DNA from: a bacterium
Lineage (GTDB): Bacteria; Vulcanimicrobiota; Vulcanimicrobiia; Vulcanimicrobiales; Vulcanimicrobiaceae
Assembly (NCBI GenBank): GCA_021790895.1
Contig: JAJYFM010000007.1
Coordinates: 1-48,518 of the forward strand
DNA length: 48,518 bases
Direction of reading: 5' to 3'
Each line of letters begins with the position of its first letter. Position 1 is the stretch's first letter. Position numbers and translations under genes: made by a program. Below the pieces are notes generated by a model. That model had not been told where the DNA came from. It was given only the letters and a program-made list of their open reading frames with translations, and ran no database searches. Shown piece after piece: positions 21,294-30,282 of the stretch.

Positions 21294-23329
21294 CGTCGGA
21301 ATTCCTCGAGAAACTCCGGCGTGTTGACTCCGCGCGTCGGGCGCCCTGAAGCCGTGAGCAGAAGCGCAGCGTTCGCGCGCGAGCGGGCGAACGCAAAGAG
21401 CCGGCGTTCTTCCTCGATATGACGTTCGCGGAGTTTATAGCGGTAGGTCATGTAGGCGTGCTTCGCCGCGCGCGTGCTCTTTTCGCCGCCCGCATTTTCG
21501 CGCGCCGCGAGCCCGTAGCTCGGCGTGAAGAGAAAGGCGGGCGGCACGTAGTAGGCTGGAAATGCGCCCGCTTGCAACCCAGGTACGGCGACGGAGTCAA
21601 ACGATATTCCGACCGCTGCCTCGATCGTGGCGATCGTCACCACCCCTTCACGGCGGCGATAGACGACCTCGGTTCGCTCGCGTTCGGCGACCGCGTGCAA
21701 ATGTTCGCAGAGCGAGAAAAGCGCTGCGGCACCATCTCCCGCTTCGCAATCTACAATGCGCGAACGGAGAGCCTCGAGATGGATCCTTCGCGAACGCTCG
21801 CTCGCCGCGCTCTCCGGGCCGGAGGGCGCGAGCCCCTCAGCCCAGATTCGGTCGACGGCATCGATGAGCTGCGCGTGCGAAACGCATTCGCGGCTACGGG
21901 CGTGGAACGCGCGCAACCAGGCGACGCGTTCGCGAGCAATCTCACTGAGTAGCGGATCCACGGCGCCCGATAACACATTATCGCCGAGGCGCAGCGCTTT
22001 CGGGCGAGGGTCGTCGTTCGCGCGCTCCGCATCGCTAAAAAGCGAACGCTGATCGCTCGCTGCTTTGCCGCAGAGTAACGCGATGCTCGCGTCGGCGAGC
22101 GCGATGCGGGGACTCTCGAGAATGCGCAGGAGGGCGTCGTTTGCGTACGGGTCGGCTACCCAACAGAGAAGAGCGAAAGCGTCGAGAATCTCCGGCACAC
22201 GGAAGAGGTCGCATCGTCCAGCGCGTGCCGTGGCGATATCCCGCTCGCGCAATGCCTGCTCGAAACGCGCGCCGTCGTCGAGATCGCGCAAGAGAATCGC
22301 GCTCTCCTCGGGGGGCGTTCCCGCTGCGATGCGTTCATCGATCCACGCGGCGACGCGCTGTGCCTCGCGTTCGCGATCCGAGCAGCGCTCGACCGTCGGG
22401 CGCACGTCGCTGCGAAGAATCTCGGTGAGGCGCTCGCTCTCCGCCTCGGCGAGGCGTTCGATGCGGGCCCCCTGCATGGGACGGTGAGTGCCGTCGTCAT
22501 CGCAGGTAAGAATCAGACGGGTGGCAGCATCGATGGTAAGGGCGGCGAGGAAATCATGCATCCGTTCGTCGCAGTGCTCGGCATCGTCGACGAAGACCGC
22601 ATCGAAAGCGAACTCGGCGCGCCGCTCCGGCGTCGGATTGCTCCGCAACCAATCGGTCGCAAGCGAGAGCGCCGCACAACGGTCGGCGAGATGTTCGTTT
22701 TCGAGCGAGGCTTCAAAGCGTGCGTAGAGTTCGGCAACGATCTTTGCAAGATCGATTTCGCGCCGATGCTGTCGGAGCAGCTCCTCGGTGTCGACTTCCA
22801 ACGAACTGCGCGCCGTATCGTTGAGATAGGCGAGCAGCGACGGAGAACTCAGATTCGGCGGATGTGCGTAGAACGCGGCGGCACCTTTTGCCGCGCGTTC
22901 GAGCACCTCGCGGGGGGCGACGGCGGCGCGTCGCAGGCGTTCGATAAGGTGTTGCGCGTGCTCGAGAAAGCGCTCCGGCGAACGAAGCTCCGCGACCTCG
23001 ACATCGATACGCGAGTCGGCGGGCGGCCAGGTCCCCGCGAAGAGATCTTCGGCGGCGCGTTCGTAGAGCCGGTACGCCGAGGTTTCGTCGATGCAGCGCA
23101 GTGCGGGATCGGCAAAGCGCGCAATCTCGCCGGCGAACTCGCCGATCTCGGCGACCATCACGGTTGCCGTCGCGTCGGCGGAGAGACGCGCACGTAAATT
23201 CGCAGTGCTGTTGCTACCGATTCCGAGCAAGAGCACCCGCGCGTGCTCGGCGCTCTCGAGTGCATGCGCAACGAGTCGCGTGGTCTTACCGCTCCGCGCC
23301 CCCGCGCGTACGACGAACATCTCGCTCAT
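21290..23329 (-). CDS. UvrD/RecB-like superfamily 1 helicase, divergent and short
   Basis: A 679-residue SF1 helicase. Motif I is AGARSGKTT with Lys15 near the N-terminus, motif II is FVDDAEH near 246-252 (usually DExx; here Asp-Asp), a motif V-like TIEAAVGISFDSVAVPGLQ lies near 590-608, and motif VI is EEERRLFAFARSRA near the C-terminus, where most relatives have TRA. It is much shorter than AddA or RecB and has no nuclease domain of its own. The nuclease is the neighbouring gene, which overlaps it by ATGA. I chose ATG 23329 (MSEMFVVRAG), four bases of overlap; the longer frame upstream reads into the nuclease gene. The pair resembles a split AddAB/AdnAB DNA-end-processing machine. The changed motifs could weaken or alter ATPase activity. 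Confidence 0.8.
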   Translation of the reverse strand: MSEMFVVRAGARSGKTTRLVAHALESAEHARVLLLGIGSNSTANLRARLSADATATVMVAEIGEFAGEIARFADPALRCIDETSAYRLYERAAEDLFAGTWPPADSRIDVEVAELRSPERFLEHAQHLIERLRRAAVAPREVLERAAKGAAAFYAHPPNLSSPSLLAYLNDTARSSLEVDTEELLRQHRREIDLAKIVAELYARFEASLENEHLADRCAALSLATDWLRSNPTPERRAEFAFDAVFVDDAEHCDERMHDFLAALTIDAATRLILTCDDDGTHRPMQGARIERLAEAESERLTEILRSDVRPTVERCSDREREAQRVAAWIDERIAAGTPPEESAILLRDLDDGARFEQALRERDIATARAGRCDLFRVPEILDAFALLCWVADPYANDALLRILESPRIALADASIALLCGKAASDQRSLFSDAERANDDPRPKALRLGDNVLSGAVDPLLSEIARERVAWLRAFHARSRECVSHAQLIDAVDRIWAEGLAPSGPESAASERSRRIHLEALRSRIVDCEAGDGAAALFSLCEHLHAVAERERTEVVYRRREGVVTIATIEAAVGISFDSVAVPGLQAGAFPAYYVPPAFLFTPSYGLAARENAGGEKSTRAAKHAYMTYRYKLRERHIEEERRLFAFARSRANAALLLTASGRPTRGVNTPEFLEEFRR

Positions 23330-24588
23330 CGCGAAAAGCGCTCCGCTTCGGGTTGTGGGCGAGCCCGACAAGCGAGCGTATAGACGCAGTACCCACATGA
23401 ATCGGGGTCGGTGCTGGCATCGAAGTGGGCGATGCGCGCGTCGCGAATCTCCGCGCCGAGCGCGACCATACGATCGCGCGCGCGCTCGAGATCGGCGATG
23501 GAGATCGTGCCGCGCGCGCCATTATCCCTCAGCGGAGCATCCGCGGCGACAACTTCAAGTTCGATCGGAGTGACCGGGATGGTGGAATCTTTCAACGGTA
23601 CCAACGCAAGGCGTGAGACGCGCTCGCCGGTCAGTTGTTGCGACCAATAATAGAACGGTAACTGAAAGTCTTCAAATCGACGGACGCGCTCGCGATACTC
23701 TTTGGCGCTTTCGGCGATCGATCCGGTCTTGTAGTCGATAACCGCAAGGCTCCCATCGCCGTCGAAGCGGTCGATTCGGTCGATGAAACCGACAAACTGT
23801 CGCTCGCCGATCGTCGGCGAGACACGTCGCTCGACGCCGACGACTTCAAAAGGCATCTGCGCCGCGCGCTCGCAGAGCCAATCGATATAACGAGGTGCGG
23901 TGCGACGCGCCCGCTCTCGTTGCAACTCGACCTCCACGACGGTATCGAAGGTCGGCCGCGCACGTTCGAAAGCTTCGACGAGCAGCGTATCGAGTCGCGC
24001 TTGCATCTCGGAGCGCAGCGCCTCCGACGGGCGGGTGAATTCGGAGTGGAAGCTCTCGAGCGCGGCATGAAACGCCGTGCCGTAACTCGCAGCCGCAGCG
24101 TTCGGCTCGTCGATGGGGTCGCAAACATAGCGATAGAACCAGCGGCGACGGCAGTCGACGAACATATTGAGTGCCGAGGCGCTGAAGGGGCGGTTCGGCG
24201 TCGGAACGGGTTGGGGCGGCTCGGCGCTGCATGCGCTCGCCGGGGCGATCTCCTCGCGTATCAGCGCGTCGGCCGCAGGGGAGCTCGAAGGCGGCGACGC
24301 GAGAAGATCTTGCAGCGGGAGGGCTTCGCGGCTCGCTCGTGCCTCCCGTGCCGCCGCTTGCCAGAGGAGGAAGGAGTCGCGCTCGAGCGGTTCGCGCGGG
24401 ATCGCGATCGCGGAGATATCGGCGAGCGAAGAACGGCTCGCCCGCGCCGCTGCAATCGCGGCGGCGGCGGAGATCGACGAGATCGCCGGATAGGCGAGAA
24501 GCAGTCGTTCGAGCGCGGCCCGGTCACCACGGTGCGACCACGCGAGCGCGTCCTGCGCGGTCGTCGGGCGGAGCATTGCAAACTTCAC
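23326..24588 (-). CDS. PD-(D/E)XK exonuclease with Fe-S staple (RecB/AddB-like)
   Basis: A 420-residue nuclease beginning with GTG at 24588. The catalytic set is complete: His174 in GTAFHAALE, Asp270 in GFIDRID, Asp285 and Lys287 in VIDYKTG and Gln309 in QLPFYYW. Cys146 together with Cys398, Cys401 and Cys407 (CxxCx5C) forms the spacing of the 4Fe-4S staple that closes the nuclease domain in AddB and AdnB. The first 130 residues are Ala/Arg-rich helices without a recognised domain; they may be the remnant of a helicase-like half. It overlaps the helicase gene by four bases, so the two products probably act as one complex that trims double-strand breaks for recombination. Confidence 0.86.
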   Translation of the reverse strand: MKFAMLRPTTAQDALAWSHRGDRAALERLLLAYPAISSISAAAAIAAARASRSSLADISAIAIPREPLERDSFLLWQAAAREARASREALPLQDLLASPPSSSPAADALIREEIAPASACSAEPPQPVPTPNRPFSASALNMFVDCRRRWFYRYVCDPIDEPNAAAASYGTAFHAALESFHSEFTRPSEALRSEMQARLDTLLVEAFERARPTFDTVVEVELQRERARRTAPRYIDWLCERAAQMPFEVVGVERRVSPTIGERQFVGFIDRIDRFDGDGSLAVIDYKTGSIAESAKEYRERVRRFEDFQLPFYYWSQQLTGERVSRLALVPLKDSTIPVTPIELEVVAADAPLRDNGARGTISIADLERARDRMVALGAEIRDARIAHFDASTDPDSCGYCVYTLACRARPQPEAERFSR

Positions 24589-24660
24589 GTCGGGCTATGG
24601 TTTCAGGAAGAGGCTTCGTCCCCTTCCGCGAAGTCGCGTAAAAAAGTGAGGTCTTCTCTC

Positions 24661-25251
24661 ATGAAACGAATCATCGTCGGCATCAGCGGCGCGAGCGGGA
24701 GCGCGTATGGGTATATGGCGTTACAGGCACTCCGCGCGATCGGCGGCGTTGAGACGCACCTCGTGCTGAGTTCAGCGGCTCGGCGAACGATCGAGCTGGA
24801 GACCGACCTCACCCCCGAAGATTTTCACGCGCTCGCCGACGTCGTCTATCGCGACGACGATCTTGCCGCAGCGATATCGAGCGGTTCGTTTCTCACCGAC
24901 GGCATGATGGTCGTGCCCTGTTCGATGAAGAGTGCGAGCGCGATCGCCTACTCGCTCAACGATAATTTGCTTGCGCGCGCCGCCGACGTCTGCTTGAAAG
25001 AGCGTCGACGCGTCGTGCTCGTGGTTCGCGAGACGCCGTTGCATCTCGGGCACCTTCGCACGCTCGCGCAGCTCGCCGAGATTGGAGCGACGATTCTTCC
25101 GCCGATCCCAGCGCTCTACGCAAATCCGCGGAGCGTCGATGATATCGTCGCGCACACGGTCGGGAAGGTCCTCGACCAATTCGGCATCCCCAACGAACTC
25201 TTCAGGCGTTGGCGGAGCCCAGAAGTCGTTCCGCCAGCGCAACGTCGCTAA
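24661..25251 (+). CDS. ubiX: Flavin prenyltransferase UbiX
   Basis: A 196-residue enzyme that joins dimethylallyl phosphate to FMN to make prenyl-FMN, the cofactor of UbiD decarboxylases. The FMN-binding IVGISGASGSAYG (5-17), VPCSMKSASAIA (about 87-98) and RRVVLVVRETPLHLGHLRTL (about 120-140) are diagnostic. The start ATG at 24661 has GTGAGG 9 bases upstream; a much longer open frame upstream lies antisense to the nuclease and is not credible. No ubiD is in the window, so the partner is elsewhere. Its last 50 bases overlap the convergent nucleotidyltransferase gene. Confidence 0.95.
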   Translation: MKRIIVGISGASGSAYGYMALQALRAIGGVETHLVLSSAARRTIELETDLTPEDFHALADVVYRDDDLAAAISSGSFLTDGMMVVPCSMKSASAIAYSLNDNLLARAADVCLKERRRVVLVVRETPLHLGHLRTLAQLAEIGATILPPIPALYANPRSVDDIVAHTVGKVLDQFGIPNELFRRWRSPEVVPPAQRR

Positions 25252-25960
25252 GGCGGTCGACGTTCACGGCGAACTCCGGAAACGGCGAGGGAATCGCGCG
25301 TACCGAAGCGCCGACGATCGTGCTCGCCCGCATCGCCGCTCGTTCGATGCTGAGTTGCCCGAGCGCGTATCGCGCGAGTAACCCCCAGCCGAAGAGCCCG
25401 GCGAGGCGCAGCGGCGATTTGCGAGCCGCACCGAGTTGTTCGATAAAGGCATCGAGGCGTGCGAGCGCGCGCGGTTTCATCGCAATCGCGCCGCCGCCGC
25501 AGTAGCGCCCCTCGCGCATCCGCGCCCACGTATGCGGAACCTCGGGAAAGCGCCGCACGTGCACGCCGTACTCGACGCATCCATAGCCGATATCGGCATC
25601 GGTCTCGATCGCGCGTGCGATAAAGTCGTCGACGGCGGCGGTCGAGAGCATCGGAAGGTCGCTCGTCCAGACGGCGACGATGTCGTCGGGCGGAAGCCCC
25701 GCGAGCCCGGAGCGCAACGAATCGCGAATTTTTGCGCCGTCGGGAACGATCTCGTCGGCGAGGGCGAGTGCGGCGTGTCCGTGCGCACTCTGCGGAGCGA
25801 CGACGCGAATGGTCGTGACCGCCGCCGAGGCGCGCAACGGCGCGAGCGTGCGTTCCAACAGCGTGCGCCCGCCGACGAGCGCGAAGGCTTTATTCGGCGC
25901 GTTCGGTGTCGACGCGGCAATCGCGTCGTGCGGTCCGCCGGCGAGAACGACGCACCTCAC
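25202..25960 (-). CDS. MobA-like nucleotidyltransferase
   Basis: A 252-residue nucleotidyltransferase-fold protein. The N-terminal VVLAGGP signature, a conserved Lys in NKAFALVGGRTLLER and Asp in WTSDLPML match the NTP_transf_3 group that includes MobA and GlmU-type enzymes. The nucleotide and sugar or cofactor substrate cannot be told; the loop is unlike IspD. Its start overlaps the ispE stop (ATGA), so it is cotranscribed with ispE. In Gram-positives a related nucleotidyltransferase gene (glmU) often lies downstream of ispE. The 3' end runs 50 bases into ubiX on the other strand. Confidence 0.78.
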   Translation of the reverse strand: MRCVVLAGGPHDAIAASTPNAPNKAFALVGGRTLLERTLAPLRASAAVTTIRVVAPQSAHGHAALALADEIVPDGAKIRDSLRSGLAGLPPDDIVAVWTSDLPMLSTAAVDDFIARAIETDADIGYGCVEYGVHVRRFPEVPHTWARMREGRYCGGGAIAMKPRALARLDAFIEQLGAARKSPLRLAGLFGWGLLARYALGQLSIERAAMRASTIVGASVRAIPSPFPEFAVNVDRLSDVALAERLLGSANA

Positions 25961-26832
25961 GCCGGCACTCCCTGCCAGGCGCGGTCGGAACGAAATGCCG
26001 CAACGAAGCGGCGATACTCCGGCGGCAGCGCGATGCGGTCGGCCGCTGCGGCGGCATCCTCGAAGCGCTCGTAGAGCGCGAAGAGGCTCGAGCCCGAGCC
26101 GGAGAGGAGCGCTCGCGACGGGCCCGCCGCGTCGATCGCCGCCGCAGCGTCGGCGATCGACGGGTACTGGGCGAGCGCATCGTCGTGAAAATCATTCTGC
26201 AGCAGGTGCGTGAGTTCGTCGAACGCACCGCGTTGGAGTGCCGCGAGCGCCCGCAGCGTGAGGCTCTCGCTCCGCGGGCGTGGTGCGCGCGCTCGTTCGT
26301 CGAGGCGACGGAAAGCCTCGGCGGTGGAGATAGCGACCGGGGGCTTCACGATCAGCGTCGCCCACGCCGGAATCGCTCCCACCGGGGTCACGCGCTCGCC
26401 GGTTCCTTCGACCAGCGCCGCTCCCTCGGCGAGAAAAAAAGGGAGATCTGAGCCGAGGGAGCGCGCGGTTGCGAGATCCTCCCAGGCGGGGAGTGCGCCG
26501 AAGAGCCCCGCGCGCGCTGCGAGCAAGAGCGCGGCGGCGTCGCTGGAGCCGCCGCCGAGCCCCGCCTGCACCGGAATGCGCTTGCGCAGCGCGATGTGGA
26601 GATCGCGCAGACCGATCGCGCGCGCCGCGCGCAGAACGAGATTGTCGTCGGCGACGAGCGTCGGATCGTCGCACGTCAACTGCAATCCCTCCGCCGCTTC
26701 GATCTCGATCTCGTCGCAGAGGTCGACCGGCACCATCAGCGAGCGGAGCGCATGGTAGTCGTCAGGGCGCCGACCGAGCACCTCGAGGGTCAAATTGACT
26801 TTGGCCGGAGCCTGAAGAAGCGAGCGATTCAT
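25957..26832 (-). CDS. ispE: 4-(cytidine 5'-diphospho)-2-C-methyl-D-erythritol kinase
   Basis: A 291-residue GHMP kinase of the MEP isoprenoid pathway, phosphorylating the 2-hydroxyl of CDP-methylerythritol. APAKVNLTL at the start includes Lys11, the ATP loop is PVQAGLGGGSSDAA (87-100) and Asp130 in LGSDLPFF is the catalytic base; the C-terminal GSGSSLFAL is the third GHMP motif. The length is normal. It is divergent from the glycosidase gene, with a 56-base gap between the two starts, and overlaps the nucleotidyltransferase gene by four bases. I find no strong promoter in the gap. Confidence 0.95.
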   Translation of the reverse strand: MNRSLLQAPAKVNLTLEVLGRRPDDYHALRSLMVPVDLCDEIEIEAAEGLQLTCDDPTLVADDNLVLRAARAIGLRDLHIALRKRIPVQAGLGGGSSDAAALLLAARAGLFGALPAWEDLATARSLGSDLPFFLAEGAALVEGTGERVTPVGAIPAWATLIVKPPVAISTAEAFRRLDERARAPRPRSESLTLRALAALQRGAFDELTHLLQNDFHDDALAQYPSIADAAAAIDAAGPSRALLSGSGSSLFALYERFEDAAAAADRIALPPEYRRFVAAFRSDRAWQGVPA

Positions 26833-26888
26833 CGTCGGAGTTGACGATTGTCGAAAGAGCGCGGGCTTCCTGGGCGAATAGAGGCGCT

Positions 26889-29285
26889 ATGCGCTCGAGT
26901 TATGATGCCCAGCGGAACGAGTTCTGCGCCTATGTCATGCACGAACGCGAGACTCCGTACGGTCTCTTGCTCGGCAACTTCAAGTCGTACGCTCAGTCGA
27001 CTGCGAAAGCCGGTGTGCGCGGCCTTTGGGATGCCGACAGCGATCGCATTATCTTCGGCACGCATCAGATCGCCTATCGTTTGCGCGATGCCGGCGTTAC
27101 GTATTTCCCGCATGAAATCGAGCGCACGTTTACGTTTCTTCCATACGCGCAGCTCTCGGAGTTCACCTTAGGCGAGCAAATTCACGTCACCGAAGCATTC
27201 TATGTTCCGCACGGGCCGAAGTTCGATCGCAGCGTCTCGTTCGTTGTCGATCTCACGCTCTATAATCCCGGCGACGTCGCCGTGGAGGTCGCCGTCTTTC
27301 CGTGGGCGCTGCTCGTCGGGCAGCGCTTCTACGGAGAGACCGAGGTCGACGTCGATGCGAGCGTGATCGATGGGAGCATTCATGCGGTGAATTCGACGCT
27401 CGGCGCGCAACGCTGGTGGGGAGGCTCGCGCGAGCCCTATGCGGCGACGGTCTCGGTTCGCGAACAGGCGCTGCTCGCGCAGATGCGTAGCGGGACGTTA
27501 TTGGAAGAAGATGATGTCGTCGAGGCTTTCGTCGAGAGCGGCGATACGACGCGTACGTCGAGCGTTCGCGGACGCATCTTCGGCGCGATGGAATATCGTA
27601 TGACCATCGACCCTGGTGCGCGCTCGCTCTTACGGCTGGCGGTCGTCTTTCATAAGGACGGCAGCCTCGATCTGCGCCCTCGTTTCGAAGATCTGCTCAA
27701 AGATTCAAAGGCGTTACACGACACGCAGCGTTATTTTGCGACGCGGCTTGCCGATGCGCGGTTCCTCACACCGTCGCAGAGGATATCGCGCGGCGTCGTT
27801 TGGGCAAAAGCGAACATGTTGCGTATCATCAAAGAGTATCCGATCGGTTGGGGCTCGACGAATTCTCCGCCTTCCGATATCCTGGTGTCGCGCGATACAT
27901 CGTGGTTCGTCCACGGCTTCGATTATTTTCTTCCCGAATTCAGCCGCGATGCAATCGAAGTGTTCGATCGACATATCGAAGAGAGCGGATTGATGATCGA
28001 ATACGTGCGCGGTGTCAACGCATATAAGACCGCGTACGATCTCAATATCAACGACGATACCCCGTTGCATTGCATCGCGATGTTGCATCATTACAACGCG
28101 ACGCTCGACGAAGCGTGGGTGCGTTCGCGCTTGCCGACGGTTCGACAACTCGCCGACTATCTGCTCTCTCAGCGCGACGAAAGGGGGCTGCTCTTCGGGA
28201 AGGCGCAGGGTGTCGACATGTACGGCATCAGCTCGTGGCGCAATATCATTCCTTATTACAAACTCGACGGTGCGGTTACGGAAATCAACAGCGAAGGGGT
28301 GTTTGCGCTCGAAGCTGCGGCGATACTCTGCGCGGTCGCGGGCGACCAGGATGCGTGGCAACGCTACTCCGACGAAGCACAGTCGCTGCGCGAAGCGACG
28401 ATGAGCTATCTCTTCGACGACGATACCGGCGCGTTCGTGCTCAATATCGACCAGAACGGCGATTTCCAAGATAGCTTTACCGCCGACGAGATCTTCCCGG
28501 TGCTCTTCAACGTCGCCGATGCCGGCGAGCGAAGCGTGATACTCAAGCGTCTTTCGGAGGGTGACTTTACGACCTCGGTCGGCCTGCGGACGATCTCGAC
28601 CGCCGACCCCTGGTACTTCCCGTCGTTCGGCTTCGGATTGCTCGGCGGTGTCTGGCCCGACCTGACGCTCTGGTACGTCGTCGCATTGGCGCGCAACGGG
28701 GGCATCGACGAGGGGGTCGGTTACCTCGATCGGATTTACGAAGCGATGGAGGGCGGCAGTCCCCGCAATACCGTCCCCGGTGAGTTCGCCGAATGGTTCG
28801 ACGGTGGTTCGCTGACCAATCGCGGGATGTATCTCTCGCCGTGGACCGGAGCGAAATATCTCTGGGCGGTCGCCGAGACCATCGGCGGCTTCGACGGCTA
28901 CCGCACGAGCGGGCGCCCGCATCTGCATCCGTTGCGCCCGACGGGTTGGAACTGGGTCGCCGGGGTCAACGTCCGCTGGGGCGGGAAGCGCTGCACCTAC
29001 GTCATCGATTTCGAGCGCGCGACGATATCGACCAATGCCCCCGATCTCTCCGCCGAGGAGCCCTATCGCATCGTCGATGCCGGGCGCGACGTGAGTGACG
29101 AGCTCACGGTCTCCCCGGTCGAGATCGGCGCGGTCGCCTTCGAGGCCCCCAACGGGAGCGTCACGATCTTCGTCCTCAACGACGACGAGCAGGATCGCGA
29201 CGCGATCGTCGAGTTCCGCGGGAGCAGCCGGCGGGTCGAGCTCGCGAAGGGCGCCATCGAGAGCCTCGTCCTCGGCGGGAGGTAG
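26889..29285 (+). CDS. Large six-hairpin glycosidase (amylo-1,6-glucosidase / GH63-like)
   Basis: A 798-residue cytoplasmic protein. The first 300 residues are a beta-rich domain (supersandwich-like). The remainder, from about 320 to 700, is an alpha/alpha barrel of the six-hairpin clan, with a C-terminal beta domain. Candidate acids are Asp336 in SRDTSWF, where the family has its general acid loop, and Glu632 or Glu635 in GEFAEWFDG. The pattern is like glycogen-debranching amylo-1,6-glucosidase and GH63/GH37 enzymes, so an alpha-glucan or trehalose-like substrate is plausible. There is no signal peptide. I chose ATG 26889, with GAGG 5 bases ahead; a TTG at 26841 is also in frame. It stands alone, not in a glycogen cluster. 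Confidence 0.72.
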   Translation: MRSSYDAQRNEFCAYVMHERETPYGLLLGNFKSYAQSTAKAGVRGLWDADSDRIIFGTHQIAYRLRDAGVTYFPHEIERTFTFLPYAQLSEFTLGEQIHVTEAFYVPHGPKFDRSVSFVVDLTLYNPGDVAVEVAVFPWALLVGQRFYGETEVDVDASVIDGSIHAVNSTLGAQRWWGGSREPYAATVSVREQALLAQMRSGTLLEEDDVVEAFVESGDTTRTSSVRGRIFGAMEYRMTIDPGARSLLRLAVVFHKDGSLDLRPRFEDLLKDSKALHDTQRYFATRLADARFLTPSQRISRGVVWAKANMLRIIKEYPIGWGSTNSPPSDILVSRDTSWFVHGFDYFLPEFSRDAIEVFDRHIEESGLMIEYVRGVNAYKTAYDLNINDDTPLHCIAMLHHYNATLDEAWVRSRLPTVRQLADYLLSQRDERGLLFGKAQGVDMYGISSWRNIIPYYKLDGAVTEINSEGVFALEAAAILCAVAGDQDAWQRYSDEAQSLREATMSYLFDDDTGAFVLNIDQNGDFQDSFTADEIFPVLFNVADAGERSVILKRLSEGDFTTSVGLRTISTADPWYFPSFGFGLLGGVWPDLTLWYVVALARNGGIDEGVGYLDRIYEAMEGGSPRNTVPGEFAEWFDGGSLTNRGMYLSPWTGAKYLWAVAETIGGFDGYRTSGRPHLHPLRPTGWNWVAGVNVRWGGKRCTYVIDFERATISTNAPDLSAEEPYRIVDAGRDVSDELTVSPVEIGAVAFEAPNGSVTIFVLNDDEQDRDAIVEFRGSSRRVELAKGAIESLVLGGR

Positions 29286-29388
29286 GCACAGGCGCCACCT
29301 TGCCTTCCCGGCGGCTGTTGTCGCTGAAGGGTGTTGCGCCCCCTGATACGATAGGGGCCGACCCAAAACTTGCGATAGGAGCGACCCG

Positions 29389-30282
29389 GTGGAACAGAAA
29401 GGTACCCTCACAGTCAAGCGCGGCTTGGCCCAGATGCTCAAGGGCGGCGTCATTATGGATGTCGTGACCCCCGAGCAGGCGGTCATCGCCCAGGAAGCCG
29501 GAGCGGTCGCAGTTATGGCGCTCGAACGCATTCCCGCCGACATCCGCGCGATGGGCGGCGTGGCGCGCATGAGCAATCTCGAACTGATTCGTTCGATTAT
29601 GGATGCGGTGACGATTCCGGTGATGGCGAAGGTGCGGATCGGTCACATCGCCGAGGCGCAAGTTCTGCAAGCATTGGGCGTCGATTTTATCGATGAGTCT
29701 GAAGTGCTCACCCCGGCCGACGATAAATTCCATCTCGCGAAGAACGATTATACGACGCCGTTCGTCTGCGGCGCGCGCGATCTCGGCGAGGCGTTGCGGC
29801 GCATCGCGGAAGGTGCGGCGATGATTCGCAGCAAGGGCGAGGCCGGCAGCGGAAATATCGTCGAAGCGGTGCGCCACATGCGCGCTATCGGCGACGGCAT
29901 TCGCGAACTCACCGTCGCTCCGAAAGAGGAGCTCGTGTCGCGTGCGCGCGATCTCGGCGCGCCGCTCGATCTCGTTACGTATGTCGCTGAAAACGGCAAA
30001 CTCCCAGTCGTGCTCTTCTGCGCCGGCGGCGTTTCGACGCCCGCCGATGCATCGTTGATGATGCAGCTTGGTGCCGAAGGCATCTTCGTCGGCAGCGGCA
30101 TCTTTAAATCGAACGATCCAAAAGCGTTCTCGAAAGCGATCGTCGCCGCGACCACGCATTACGACGATCCTCAGGCCGTCGTCGAGGCCTCGCTCTCGCT
30201 CGGGCGCGAGGCGACCGCGATGGATGGCATCGATCTGCGGAAGGTTCCCGAGAGCGAGCTGCTCGCTTCGCGTGGGGTCTAA
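29389..30282 (+). CDS. pdxS: Pyridoxal 5'-phosphate synthase subunit PdxS
   Basis: A 297-residue TIM-barrel synthase that builds PLP from ribose 5-phosphate, glyceraldehyde 3-phosphate and ammonia. Asp24, Lys81 (MAKVRIGH) and Lys149 ([10 protein letters not shown]) lie at exactly the residue numbers of the active-site residues in the well-studied Bacillus-type enzyme. The start is GTG at 29389, supported by AGGAG 7 bases upstream. In the gap before it, CCCCT at 29340-29344 and AGGGG at 29353-29357 can pair in a weak hairpin of unknown role. The gene overlaps pdxT. Several PLP enzymes in the window (GcvPB, BioA, BioF, the decarboxylase) use its product. Confidence 0.97.
   Translation: MEQKGTLTVKRGLAQMLKGGVIMDVVTPEQAVIAQEAGAVAVMALERIPADIRAMGGVARMSNLELIRSIMDAVTIPVMAKVRIGHIAEAQVLQALGVDFIDESEVLTPADDKFHLAKNDYTTPFVCGARDLGEALRRIAEGAAMIRSKGEAGSGNIVEAVRHMRAIGDGIRELTVAPKEELVSRARDLGAPLDLVTYVAENGKLPVVLFCAGGVSTPADASLMMQLGAEGIFVGSGIFKSNDPKAFSKAIVAATTHYDDPQAVVEASLSLGREATAMDGIDLRKVPESELLASRGV

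Noticed and set aside
23920-24660. N-terminal extension of ubiX of about 247 codons
   Set aside because: It is antisense to the Fe-S nuclease, and UbiX proteins start within a few residues of the FMN loop; a ribosome-binding site precedes ATG 24661.
27714-29576. A 620-codon minus-strand frame under the glycosidase and into the pdxS start
   Set aside because: It is the mirror of two confident genes, has compositionally biased sequence, and no ribosome-binding site or domain.
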